Shown: positions 12,805 through 21,333 of the stretch, in pieces
How the letters are laid out: each line of letters opens with the position of its first letter
How positions within the stretch are numbered: position 1 is the first letter of the stretch
DNA from: SAR86 cluster bacterium AG-422-O05
GTDB lineage: Bacteria; Pseudomonadota; Gammaproteobacteria; Magnimaribacterales; D2472
NCBI GenBank assembly: GCA_003213495.1
Contig: QCMW01000001.1
Span: forward strand, 620,001 to 684,000
DNA: 64,000 nt
Direction: 5' to 3'
Notes under the pieces: model-generated
Told to the model about the DNA's origin: nothing
Databases searched by the model: none
What the model saw: only the letters and a program-made list of their open reading frames with translations
Position numbers and translations under genes: made by a program

Positions 12805-13876
12805 TTTCGAAACCAGTAATTTCTATATCAAATCCAGAAACTGCACTATATTTTGTAGGTGTTCCCAATACAGTTATTTTCTTTAAATCTAATAGTCGTA
12901 AGATTTGAGAACCAACACCAATTACTCTCCTATTATTTTTAGGCTCAATTTTTCTCTCTTCTAACTTATTCAACCAATAGCTTTTCGCATCTCTGTGATT
13001 GATGAGAACGAACAAGCCTGTCCCTTCTTGTGCAATTCTTTTTAAAGAATTTCTTATCGACCAGTTTTTACCAAGCTCATCAATGCCAAGAATATCTTGA
13101 AGTATGCTTTGTGTTTGAACTCTTACAAGTGGAGATTCAACAGATGAAAGATCGCCCATTGTTAGTGAGAAATGGTATTCATCATAAATTTTATCTCGCC
13201 ATACATTTAGTTTGAATTTGCCAAATTCGTTTTCAACATTTTTTTCCATAACAGATTCAATTGTAGAATCTCTAGAAAGCCTGTAATCAATTAGATCAGC
13301 TATAGTTCCAACCTTGATATGATTTTCTTGACCAAATTTAATTAGATCATCTCTTCTTGCCATAGTTCCATCATCATTCATAATTTCACAAATTACACCA
13401 GCAGGCTGAAGCCCAGCAATTTTAGCTAGATCACAAGCTGCTTCTGTATGACCAGCTCTGCTTAAAACTCCGCCTTTCATTGCTTTTAAAGGGAATATAT
13501 GACCTGGCTGGACAATATCTGAAGGTTTTGAATTTTTATTTACAGCTGTTTTGATTGTATGTGCACGATCAGCTGCTGAGATTCCTGTCGTTATTCCCTC
13601 TGCAGCTTCTATTGATACAGTAAATGCAGTTTTATTAGCTGCTCTGTTATTATTAGTCATCATTTTTAGGTCGTATTTTTCACATAAATCTTTACTCATT
13701 GGTAAACATATTAGTCCTTTACCTTTTGAGGCCATAAAATTAATTATTTCTGGTGTAATAAGATCTGCAGCACAAATCAGATCTCCCTCATTCTCTCTTG
13801 ACTCATCATCCACAATGATAACCATTTTGCCGCTTTTGATGTCCTTAATTATTTCTGAAATGTTACTTTTCTTCAT
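12797..13876 (-). CDS. ribB: 3,4-dihydroxy-2-butanone-4-phosphate synthase with degenerate GTP cyclohydrolase II domain
   Basis: The N-terminal domain (about residues 1-205) makes DHBP from ribulose 5-phosphate: DDESRENEGDLICAADLIT near 23 and HTEAACDLAKIAGLQP near 143 are intact. The C-terminal domain (about 215-359) resembles GTP cyclohydrolase II, but where active enzymes have three zinc-binding cysteines it reads SPLVRVQTQSILQDILG with none, so it is very probably inactive in ring opening. Gammaproteobacterial RibB proteins of this length are known with such a tail. A true RibA must be elsewhere. The start overlaps ribD by 14 bases. Confidence 0.9.
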   Translation of the reverse strand: MKKSNISEIIKDIKSGKMVIIVDDESRENEGDLICAADLITPEIINFMASKGKGLICLPMSKDLCEKYDLKMMTNNNRAANKTAFTVSIEAAEGITTGISAADRAHTIKTAVNKNSKPSDIVQPGHIFPLKAMKGGVLSRAGHTEAACDLAKIAGLQPAGVICEIMNDDGTMARRDDLIKFGQENHIKVGTIADLIDYRLSRDSTIESVMEKNVENEFGKFKLNVWRDKIYDEYHFSLTMGDLSSVESPLVRVQTQSILQDILGIDELGKNWSIRNSLKRIAQEGTGLFVLINHRDAKSYWLNKLEERKIEPKNNRRVIGVGSQILRLLDLKKITVLGTPTKYSAVSGFDIEITGFENE

Positions 13877-14891
13877 CTTTTTTATATATTTCTTTTAAAT
13901 CGGTGCCAATTTTATATGACGATTCTAATTTAAAACCATAATTTTCTACAGCATTATCTTCTTTAAACCAACTTATACCAGTTTTACCAAGCTTTTTTTG
14001 AGATTTGTATATTATTAGCTCATCAACATAATTAGTTTTTAAGAATGCATTTGTTAATTTTGGACCGGCTTCTATCAAAATAGAGCATTTATCATTTTCA
14101 AGCATTATTGGTATCACGCAATCAATATCATTATGCTGAAAATGTGTAACTCTTTTGCCTTCAAAAAAAGGCATTTCAGATGTATTAGCTCCGAAGCTAA
14201 ATGATGTTGACATTAATATTTTTTCAGGCTGGTTGACAGGGAAATTTACTCTTGCATTCATTCTTGGATTATCATTCAAAAGAGTATTTGTTCCAGTAAG
14301 GATTGCGTCATATTTTGCTCTTAATAGTTGAACATCTAACCTAGCTTTATCGCCTGTAACAAAAACTCTTTCATGATTTTCATAATGAGATTTACCATCT
14401 AATGAGCTTGCTATTTTGACAGTTATATATGGTTTATTATTAATGTGCCTATAAAAGAAAAATTTATTTTGCTTTGCAACAAGATCTTTATGGATTCCAA
14501 CATCAACTTGAACATTATTTTCTTTTAAAATTTGAATTCCTTTGCCGGATACTTTTGGATTTGGATCAATTGAACCAATAATTACTTTTTTTATTCCTGT
14601 TTTTACAATTGCATGTGCACATGAACCTGTTTTTCCAATATGACTACAAGGCTCTAAAGTACAAATAAGTGTAAGCTCGGAAAAATCATTAAATTTTTTG
14701 TTTTTTTGTCTATTTGCATTAATTATTGCATTAATTTCAGCATGATTTTTTCCATAATTTTTATGATAACCCTCAGATATAATTTCTTCATTTTTTAATA
14801 GAATAGCACCAACTACTGGATTTGGTTTTGCAGTGTATTTATATTTCTCAGCTTCAGAAATGGCACGAAGCATAATTTCTTCATAATTCAT
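13863..14891 (-). CDS. ribD: Bifunctional diaminohydroxyphosphoribosylaminopyrimidine deaminase/reductase
   Basis: Carries out steps two and three of riboflavin synthesis. The N-terminal deaminase (about residues 1-145) has the zinc site HAEINAI and CTLEPCSHIGKTGSCAHAI. The C-terminal NADPH-dependent reductase starts near 153 with ITVKIASSLDGKSHYENHE and continues with YDAILTGTNTLLNDNPR. At 342 residues it is slightly shorter than the 367 of E. coli. It overlaps nrdR by 4 bases and ribB by 14. The riboflavin synthase gene ribE, which usually lies between ribD and ribBA in this order, is absent here. Confidence 0.93.
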   Translation of the reverse strand: MNYEEIMLRAISEAEKYKYTAKPNPVVGAILLKNEEIISEGYHKNYGKNHAEINAIINANRQKNKKFNDFSELTLICTLEPCSHIGKTGSCAHAIVKTGIKKVIIGSIDPNPKVSGKGIQILKENNVQVDVGIHKDLVAKQNKFFFYRHINNKPYITVKIASSLDGKSHYENHERVFVTGDKARLDVQLLRAKYDAILTGTNTLLNDNPRMNARVNFPVNQPEKILMSTSFSFGANTSEMPFFEGKRVTHFQHNDIDCVIPIMLENDKCSILIEAGPKLTNAFLKTNYVDELIIYKSQKKLGKTGISWFKEDNAVENYGFKLESSYKIGTDLKEIYKKDEEK

Positions 14892-15367
14892 TTCTTAGAT
14901 TTTTTCTTTTTTGGCTTTTCTTTATTTAATGAATTAATCTCTTCAGAAAAATCTTTAATATCTTGAAAGTCTCTATATACAGAAGCAAATCTAACATATG
15001 CTACAGTATCGACCTCTTTAAGGGCGTTCATCATTATTTCGCCAATTTCAATAGATTTAATTTCTCTAACGCCTCTTGTTCTAATTTCTTTAAGAATTTT
15101 TCCAAAAACTGTGTCTATTTCTTCAGTAGATAAGGGTCTTTTTTCTAATGCACGAAGCATGCCTTTTTTAAGTTTTGAACCATTAAAAGGCTGTCTTTCA
15201 CCATTTGTTTTGATAACTCTCGGAAGTGCTAAATCAGCAGTTTCAAATGTAGTAAATCTTGAATGACATACTTCACATGATCTCCTTCTTCTTATTTGCG
15301 AGCCATCAGCTACCAACCTTGAGTCAATGACTTTAGTATCCTCGGCTTGGCAAAAGGGACAAAACAT
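14888..15367 (-). CDS. nrdR: Transcriptional repressor NrdR
   Basis: A dATP/ATP-sensing repressor of ribonucleotide reductase operons. It has 159 residues: a zinc ribbon with CPFC at residues 3-6 and CEVCHSRFTTFE starting at 31, then the ATP-cone domain beginning RVIKTNGERQPFNGSKL near residue 50. A lysine-rich tail (KEKPKKKKSKK) ends the protein. It lies one base from glyA and overlaps ribD, giving the operon glyA-nrdR-ribD-ribB-ribH-nusB. Confidence 0.95.
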   Translation of the reverse strand: MFCPFCQAEDTKVIDSRLVADGSQIRRRRSCEVCHSRFTTFETADLALPRVIKTNGERQPFNGSKLKKGMLRALEKRPLSTEEIDTVFGKILKEIRTRGVREIKSIEIGEIMMNALKEVDTVAYVRFASVYRDFQDIKDFSEEINSLNKEKPKKKKSKK

Positions 15368-16648
15368 CTATAAATTATATACTGGAAAATTATTAGTGAG
15401 ATTTGATACTTCGTTCTTAATTTTGTTTTGCAATTCCTCATTATCAAAATTATTAATAATTTCACATATCCAATTACTTACTTGAATAATTTCCTTTTCT
15501 TTAAATCCTCTAGTTGTAACTGCAGGCGTTCCTATTCTAATTCCTGATGTAACGAAAGGAGAAGCAGGATCATTAGGCACAGAATTTTTGTTAACTGTAA
15601 TATTTATAGAACCAAGAACTTTTTCTAAATCTTTTCCAGTAATATTCTTATTTCTTAAATCAACTAATACAATATGATTTTGTGTTCCATTACTAACGAC
15701 GTCCACATCATTGGATATGATGGTTTCTGCCATGACTTTTGCATTTTGCATGACTTGTTGAATATATAGTTTAAATTCTGGATTTAAAGCTTCTTTGAAA
15801 CATAAAGCTTTTGCAGCAACCACATGCATTAAAGGTCCTCCTTGTGATCCTGGGAAAACAGCAGAATTCAATTTCTTTTCAATTTCCTCATTTGCTCTTG
15901 CAAGAATAATACCTGATCTAGGACCTCTTAAAGTTTTATGGGTAGTTGAAGTAACAACGTCTGCATATGGCACAGGAGAGGGATAAAGATCAGCTGCGAT
16001 CAGACCTGAAACATGTGCCATATCAACCAGAAAATATGCGTTAACTTCATCTGCAATTTCTCTAAATTTCTTCCAATTTACAATACCAGAAAAAGCTGAA
16101 AAGCCAGCAATAATAAGTTTTGGTTTATGTTCCTTTGCAAGAGATCTTACTTCTTCGTAATTAATATCATTTGTTTCAGGGTGTAAACCATATTGGACAC
16201 TTTTATAATTTCTGCCTGAGAAATTTACTTTAGAGCCATGAGTTAAATGTCCCCCATGATCAAGACTCATTCCAAGAATAGTATCATTTGGCTCAAGTAG
16301 TGCTAAATATGCTGCTGCATTTGCTGATGAACCAGAATGTGGTTGAACATTTGCATAATCTGCTTTAAATAGCTTTTTAGCTCTTTCAATTGCTAAATTT
16401 TCTGCAATGTCGACATTTTCACATCCTCCATAGTACCTTTTTGAAGGATAACCTTCCGCATATTTGTTCGTAAGTAGAGATCCTTGAGCTTCAAGAATTC
16501 TTTTAGATGCATAGTTTTCAGATGCAATTAACTCAATATGATCTTCTTGTCTTTCTGCTTCTTTTTGGAAAGATAGCCAAAGTTCTGAATCGTAATCTTT
16601 GATTGATTGATTATTTGAAAAAATATTGTCGCTTTTTGATGAGTTCAT
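15368..16648 (-). CDS. glyA: Serine hydroxymethyltransferase
   Basis: The PLP enzyme that interconverts serine and glycine while loading one-carbon units on tetrahydrofolate. It has 426 residues. Visible are [12 protein letters not shown] at the N-terminus, [12 protein letters not shown] near 65, [19 protein letters not shown] near 215 and the PLP lysine in [12 protein letters not shown] near 240. The N-terminus carries about 17 extra residues relative to E. coli ([20 protein letters not shown]); a later start is possible but no nearer ATG fits. It heads the nrdR-rib-nusB operon. Confidence 0.95.
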   Translation of the reverse strand: MNSSKSDNIFSNNQSIKDYDSELWLSFQKEAERQEDHIELIASENYASKRILEAQGSLLTNKYAEGYPSKRYYGGCENVDIAENLAIERAKKLFKADYANVQPHSGSSANAAAYLALLEPNDTILGMSLDHGGHLTHGSKVNFSGRNYKSVQYGLHPETNDINYEEVRSLAKEHKPKLIIAGFSAFSGIVNWKKFREIADEVNAYFLVDMAHVSGLIAADLYPSPVPYADVVTSTTHKTLRGPRSGIILARANEEIEKKLNSAVFPGSQGGPLMHVVAAKALCFKEALNPEFKLYIQQVMQNAKVMAETIISNDVDVVSNGTQNHIVLVDLRNKNITGKDLEKVLGSINITVNKNSVPNDPASPFVTSGIRIGTPAVTTRGFKEKEIIQVSNWICEIINNFDNEELQNKIKNEVSNLTNNFPVYNL

Positions 16649-16704
16649 AGTTAGTAAGATTTAATTTTTTATATTTTATAAAAAGACAACTAATTTTATA
16701 TTAT

Positions 16705-17358
16705 CTAAGGCTTATTGTGCACAAAAGGTTTCTTTCTTTTTGGATAACATTTTTTACATATTTCACATTCTAAGCCAAAACAAGCCTTAGCCATGCAATG
16801 TTCTCTGCCCCAGAAAATAATTTGTAAATGTAGTTTATTCCAAGAATTCTTAGGAAAAATTTTCTTGAGATCCTCTTCTGTTTTTTTTACATTTTTACCC
16901 TTTGTTAACCCCCATCTTTGAGCCAATCTATGAATGTGAGTATCTACTGCAAATGCAGGGATACCAAATCCTTGACTCATAACTACAGAAGCAGTTTTAT
17001 GTCCAACCCCAGGTAAACTTTCAAGGTCTTTAAAGTTGTCTGGTATCTTTTGGTCATATTTTTTCACAAGAATATTAGAAAGTTTATGTATTGCCTTTGA
17101 TTTTTGTGGTCCAAGACCGCACGGTTTGATAACTTTATATATTTCATTTACAGGAATTTTAGACATTTCTAAAGGAGAAGAAGCAATTGAAAATAATTTT
17201 GGTGTAATCTGATTAACTCTTTCATCAGTACATTGAGCAGACAAAAGTACTGCAATAAGTAGAGTAAAATTATCCTTATGATCAAGAGGAACAGATGTAT
17301 TCGGATAGGACCTATCTAAAATTTTTTCTACAATTTTAGCTCTCTCAGATTTCTTCAT
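16705..17358 (-). CDS. nth: Endonuclease III, DNA glycosylase/AP lyase, with variant Fe-S cysteines
   Basis: Removes oxidised pyrimidines from DNA and cleaves the abasic site. It has 217 residues. The helix-hairpin-helix LESLPGVGHKTAS carries the catalytic lysine K121, and the catalytic aspartate is D139 in AFAVDTHIHR, both equivalent to E. coli K120 and D138. The C-terminal cluster motif is unusual: cysteines lie at 188, 193, 198, 201 and 204, whereas the E. coli pattern is C-X6-C-X2-C-X5-C. It stands alone between glyA and a short unknown gene. Confidence 0.92.
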   Translation of the reverse strand: MKKSERAKIVEKILDRSYPNTSVPLDHKDNFTLLIAVLLSAQCTDERVNQITPKLFSIASSPLEMSKIPVNEIYKVIKPCGLGPQKSKAIHKLSNILVKKYDQKIPDNFKDLESLPGVGHKTASVVMSQGFGIPAFAVDTHIHRLAQRWGLTKGKNVKKTEEDLKKIFPKNSWNKLHLQIIFWGREHCMAKACFGLECEICKKCYPKRKKPFVHNKP

Positions 17359-17390
17359 ATAAATAAATGTAGCATAATAGTTTAAATTCT

Positions 17391-17702
17391 ATGAATACTA
17401 AAACAATTGAAAAATATTTATTAAGGCTCAAAGATGCTTTCTTAGACGAAACTACAGAGAATAAGAAAATGCTAGATATATATGTTAAATATATTGAGGG
17501 TTATGCAACTAACGATGAAATTGAAGAAGCAAATTATCAATTAAAACAAGTTTTTAAAAGCTTAGGTTTAGGCATTCTTGTAATTCTTCCTTTTAGTCCC
17601 ATTTCAATACCCTATGTTCTAAAACGAGCTAAAGAATATAATATTGATTTAATTCCTGATTGGTATAAAGCTTTAAGTAAGGATAAAGATAGAATAGAAT
17701 AA
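17391..17702 (+). CDS. Conserved-looking hypothetical protein (103 aa)
   Basis: I do not recognise this protein with confidence. It has 103 residues: an acidic helical N-terminal half (residues 1-50, Lys/Glu rich), then a hydrophobic stretch GLGILVILPFSPISIPYVL at about 67-86, then a basic and polar tail ending IPDWYKAL. The hydrophobic stretch has two prolines in SPISIP and could be one short membrane helix or an amphipathic hairpin. There is a loose likeness to LETM1-type ribosome-binding segments (helix-LPF-helix), which I would not rely on. The gap to the downstream thiolase is 21 bases. Confidence 0.6.
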   Translation: MNTKTIEKYLLRLKDAFLDETTENKKMLDIYVKYIEGYATNDEIEEANYQLKQVFKSLGLGILVILPFSPISIPYVLKRAKEYNIDLIPDWYKALSKDKDRIE

Positions 17703-17723
17703 TTTATTAAATTTGGAGAAATT

Positions 17724-18911
17724 ATGAAGAATGTAGTAATTGTTGACAGTGTAAGGACGGGCTTGGCTAAATCACATAGAGGCGGATTTAACATGACCAG
17801 ACCAGATGAAATGCTTGCGCATATTATCGATGCAATGCTTGAAAGAAATCCAAATTTACCACCAGAAGCAGTGGAAGATATAATCATGGGTTGTGGAAAT
17901 CCTGAGGGAGCTCAAGGTCATAATGTTGGAAGAAATGCAGCAGTATTATCAAAATTACCAATTACTACAGGCGGAACTACTATAAATAGATATTGCTCAT
18001 CTGGTCTCCAGTCGATATCGATGGCTGCTGGTCAAATTATGGCTGGTTGTTATGACACAGTTATTGCAGGTGGTGCTGAAACAATATCAATGATGAATAT
18101 GAATATGGATAACTTTGTTAATGAGAGATTGGCTGAGGAAGTTCCTGGAATTTATTTTCCAATGGGAATGACAGCAGAAGTTGTCGCAAAAAGGTATGAA
18201 ATTTCAAGAGAAGCACAAGATGAGTATGCTTTAGAGAGCCAAATTAGAACTGCAGCAGCTCAGCAGTCTGGTGGTTATGATGACGAAATTATAGCAATGG
18301 ATACTAAAATGCTTCTTACTAACAAAGAAACAGGTGAATCAAAAGAAATTGACTATACAGTTGATAAAGATGAATGCAACAGACCAGAAACTACTCTCGA
18401 AGGCTTGGCATCTTTAAAACCAGTTTTTGATCCTGAGAATGGTTCTGTTACTGCAGGAAACTCATCACAATTATCTGATGGAGCATCAGTAACTTTGGTT
18501 ATGTCAGAAGAAAAAGCCAAGGAGCTAAATTTAAAACCTTTAGCTTATTTTAGAGGTTTTACCACAATGGGTTGTGAGCCAGACGAAATGGGAATAGGAC
18601 CAATCTATTCTGTTCCAAAATTATTAAAAAATTATAATCTTTCTGTTGATGACATCGATATTTGGGAGCTGAATGAAGCTTTTGCAGTCCAAGTAGTGTA
18701 TTGCAGAGATAAACTTGGTATACCTATGGATAAGCTTAATCTAGACGGTGGTTCAATTTCAATTGGACATCCGTTTGGTATGACAGGTTCTAGACAGGTT
18801 GGACACCTTGCAAGACAGCTCCAAAATTTGGATAAACAGTTTGGTGTTGTAACAATGTGCGTAGGCGGTGGAATGGGAGCCAGTGGATTGTTTGAAAGAT
18901 ACCCTTCTTGA
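17724..18911 (+). CDS. Acetyl-CoA acyltransferase (thiolase family)
   Basis: Cleaves 3-ketoacyl-CoA in beta-oxidation or condenses acetyl-CoA units. It has 395 residues. The acylated cysteine is in NRYCSSGLQSISM near residue 91, the histidine motif is GGSISIGHPFGMTGSRQ near 345 (the usual form is GGAIALGHPLGASG), and the second cysteine is in MCVGGGMGASG near 380. NEAFAVQ near 317 is also kept. A clear GGAG ribosome-binding site precedes the ATG, one of few in the window. No fadB partner is adjacent, so the pathway is not fixed. It overlaps thiL by 4 bases. Confidence 0.9.
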   Translation: MKNVVIVDSVRTGLAKSHRGGFNMTRPDEMLAHIIDAMLERNPNLPPEAVEDIIMGCGNPEGAQGHNVGRNAAVLSKLPITTGGTTINRYCSSGLQSISMAAGQIMAGCYDTVIAGGAETISMMNMNMDNFVNERLAEEVPGIYFPMGMTAEVVAKRYEISREAQDEYALESQIRTAAAQQSGGYDDEIIAMDTKMLLTNKETGESKEIDYTVDKDECNRPETTLEGLASLKPVFDPENGSVTAGNSSQLSDGASVTLVMSEEKAKELNLKPLAYFRGFTTMGCEPDEMGIGPIYSVPKLLKNYNLSVDDIDIWELNEAFAVQVVYCRDKLGIPMDKLNLDGGSISIGHPFGMTGSRQVGHLARQLQNLDKQFGVVTMCVGGGMGASGLFERYPS

Positions 18912-19798
18912 TATCAGAGTCAACAATATTAAATTGTTTTCAACATCTTGTTGATATTGAAAAAGATGATCTTGTAATAGTCGGATCTGGAGATGATGCT
19001 GCTGTAATAAAATCTCAAGGCAAAGACCTTGTTCATTCTACTGATATCTCAAAAATTAGTTCTCATTTTCCTAAAGATTCCAAGCCTCAGGATATTGCGT
19101 ATAGATCTATTGCAGTAGCTTTAAGTGACTTAGCAGCTATGGGAGCCTACCCAGCATTTATATCAATTGGATTGACATCAAATATTACTGATTTGAAATG
19201 GTATAAGCAATTTGCAAACGGAGTGGAGAAAATATTAAATGAGTATCAATTAAAGTTGGTTGGGGGTGATATTACAAATGGTGAAATTAGTGTTTGCGTT
19301 AACGTTTTTGGTTATGCGTATGAGAATAATATCTTAAGATCAACTGCAAAAGTCGGTGATTTAATATATGTAACTGGTCCTTTGGGGGAAGGAAGAAAAG
19401 GGTTGGAGGACTGGAAAAATAATCAACAAACTAAATACACTAAGAAGTTTTTTAATCCAAAAGTGGATTTTTATAAAAGTGCATATATTTCTAAATATGC
19501 TAATAGCTGTATTGATATTTCGGATGGATTAATTAAAGACCTTACTAGAATATGTGAATCTTCGGAAGTAGGCGCAGAAATAATATATGAAAGTATACCT
19601 ATAACTAATGATATCAATGATTTGTCTTATGGAGATGATTATAAATTGTGTTATACATGCTCACCAGAATTTAAAGACAACGAATATATCTCTGAAGACT
19701 ATTGCATCGGTGAGATACAGTCAGATACAAAAATCATCATAAAGAAAAATAATTCACCAGTTAATTTTAAAAAGTACGGATGGGATTCTTTTGAATAA
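18908..19798 (+). CDS. thiL: Thiamine-monophosphate kinase
   Basis: Phosphorylates thiamine monophosphate to the active cofactor, thiamine diphosphate. It has 296 residues in a PurM/AIR-synthase fold: VGSGDDAAVI near residue 24, DISKISSHFP near 46, the AVALSDLAAMGAYP block near 72, LVGGDITNG near 117 and SCIDISDGLIKDLTRIC near 197. It starts with TTG overlapping the thiolase stop (TTGA). In many gammaproteobacteria thiL follows nusB and precedes pgpA. Here it has lost the nusB link and has a GlpD-like gene between it and pgpA. Confidence 0.92.
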   Translation: MISESTILNCFQHLVDIEKDDLVIVGSGDDAAVIKSQGKDLVHSTDISKISSHFPKDSKPQDIAYRSIAVALSDLAAMGAYPAFISIGLTSNITDLKWYKQFANGVEKILNEYQLKLVGGDITNGEISVCVNVFGYAYENNILRSTAKVGDLIYVTGPLGEGRKGLEDWKNNQQTKYTKKFFNPKVDFYKSAYISKYANSCIDISDGLIKDLTRICESSEVGAEIIYESIPITNDINDLSYGDDYKLCYTCSPEFKDNEYISEDYCIGEIQSDTKIIIKKNNSPVNFKKYGWDSFE

Positions 19799-20837
19799 AA
19801 AAATTGGAATAATTGGAGGCGGAATTACTGGTCTAATTGTTGGGATTTTTTTGGCAAAAGAAGGTCATAAGGTGTCAATTTTTGAAAAAAATACTTTACT
19901 AAGTGAAACAAGCTCAAAAACAACAAAGCTTTTACACGGTGGATTGAGATATCTTGAGAATTTTCATTTTAACGAAGTTAAAAATGGACTAAATGATAGA
20001 TCATGGTGGTTAGAAAATTTCCCAAAACAAACAAGAAAATTAAAGATAGCCATTCCATTTAAAAATAAATTTTCTTTGGCATTAATTAAATCTTTTCTAG
20101 GAATTAAGTTATACGAATTTTTAGCAGGCTCAAATAATTTAGACAAAAGCTCTATATCAAAGCAAATTAAGAATGATCAATTTGTTCTTAAAGACGACTA
20201 TAAAACATATTTATCATTTTTTGATGGAAGTATGGATGATGATTCTCTTGGAAGAGAACTAATTTCATTAGCAAAAGAACTAAATATAGAAATACTTGAA
20301 TATAATGAAGTCAAAAACTTTGATACTAAAGGAACAATTGATAAAAACCATTTTGACAAAATAATTTTAGCAGTAGGCCCATGGTCAAAAATATTACTTG
20401 AGCAAAATAATATCAAGAGTCAGAAAGATATCGATTATATAAAAGGCAGCCATTTGATAATTAATAGAAAGTCTGAATTTGGTTTGATGTTCTCAGGTGT
20501 TTGTAAGTCTAGATATATTTTTGCATTACCTTATCAAGACTATACCTTGCTAGGAACAACAGAAGAAAAAGTTTCTCATCCAGAGTTACCAGAGATAAGT
20601 AAAAATGAAATTAAATACCTTATTGATAGCTTTAATCATATTTTAAAAAAATCAATCTCTAAAAAAGAAATAATTAGTTCGTATTCTGGAGTAAGACCCT
20701 TAATAAAATCAAAAGATAATTTTCACAAATCCTCAAGAGATTTTTTTATTCAAAAAAATGACTCACTTTTAACCATATTTGGCGGAAAATGGACTACATC
20801 GCCTACCATTGCTAGAAAAATTGTTACAATGATTTAA
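19791..20837 (+). CDS. FAD-dependent oxidoreductase, GlpD-like, without the C-terminal domain
   Basis: Probably oxidises glycerol 3-phosphate or a similar hydroxy acid with FAD. It has 348 residues against about 500 for GlpD. The dinucleotide-binding motif is GIIGGGITGLIVGIFLA at the N-terminus; SSKTTKLLHGGLRYLE near residue 43 and IFGGKWTTSPTIA near 332 match GlpD closely. The alpha-helical C-terminal domain of GlpD is missing because the gene ends just after GGKWTT and pgpA starts one base later, so this is the natural length and not a broken gene. It starts at TTG and overlaps thiL by 8 bases. Confidence 0.78.
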   Translation: MNKKIGIIGGGITGLIVGIFLAKEGHKVSIFEKNTLLSETSSKTTKLLHGGLRYLENFHFNEVKNGLNDRSWWLENFPKQTRKLKIAIPFKNKFSLALIKSFLGIKLYEFLAGSNNLDKSSISKQIKNDQFVLKDDYKTYLSFFDGSMDDDSLGRELISLAKELNIEILEYNEVKNFDTKGTIDKNHFDKIILAVGPWSKILLEQNNIKSQKDIDYIKGSHLIINRKSEFGLMFSGVCKSRYIFALPYQDYTLLGTTEEKVSHPELPEISKNEIKYLIDSFNHILKKSISKKEIISSYSGVRPLIKSKDNFHKSSRDFFIQKNDSLLTIFGGKWTTSPTIARKIVTMI

Positions 20838-20838
20838 G

Positions 20839-21333
20839 ATGCAGAAGTTCCCTAACTTAAGAGATCCATATCATTTTTTAGCAACTTTAGGTGGTCTTGG
20901 GCTTTTTCCAATTGGACCAGGTACTGTTGGAAGCATATTTGGTTGGCTCATTTTTATAGTTTTGTCTCATTTTATTACTGCAGCAGTTTTAGTTACTTTG
21001 ACATTTTTTGTAATTATATTTTCGATTTATATATCAACTGTTGTAATAAAGGATCTTATCGAAAAAGATCATAAATCTATTGTTATTGATGAAATGGCTG
21101 GTATATGGCTAGCAATGATTCCAGTGATTTTTATTGCCTCTTCACAATATGAAAGAACTATATATGCAATGCTTGCACTAGTAATATTCAGAATATTTGA
21201 CATTTTTAAACCTTTTCCAATCTCATATGTAGATAAAAATTTTAAAAATGGATTAGGGGTTGTTCTTGATGACTTGATGGCTGCAATTTTTGCAGCATTC
21301 TTTTCTTCTCTTATAACAATTTACTTAATTTAG
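20839..21333 (+). CDS. pgpA: Phosphatidylglycerophosphatase A
   Basis: Removes the phosphate from phosphatidylglycerol phosphate in the inner membrane, the last step to phosphatidylglycerol. It has 164 residues with about four hydrophobic segments (about 17-30, 34-68, 96-124 and 142-163). The conserved GLGLFPIGPGTVGS near residue 19, IVIDEMAGIW near 80 and FDIFKPFPI near 118 are all visible. The partner synthase pgsA is also in this window at 51.6 kb. The 3' end overlaps the convergent dxs by 23 bases. Confidence 0.93.
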   Translation: MQKFPNLRDPYHFLATLGGLGLFPIGPGTVGSIFGWLIFIVLSHFITAAVLVTLTFFVIIFSIYISTVVIKDLIEKDHKSIVIDEMAGIWLAMIPVIFIASSQYERTIYAMLALVIFRIFDIFKPFPISYVDKNFKNGLGVVLDDLMAAIFAAFFSSLITIYLI

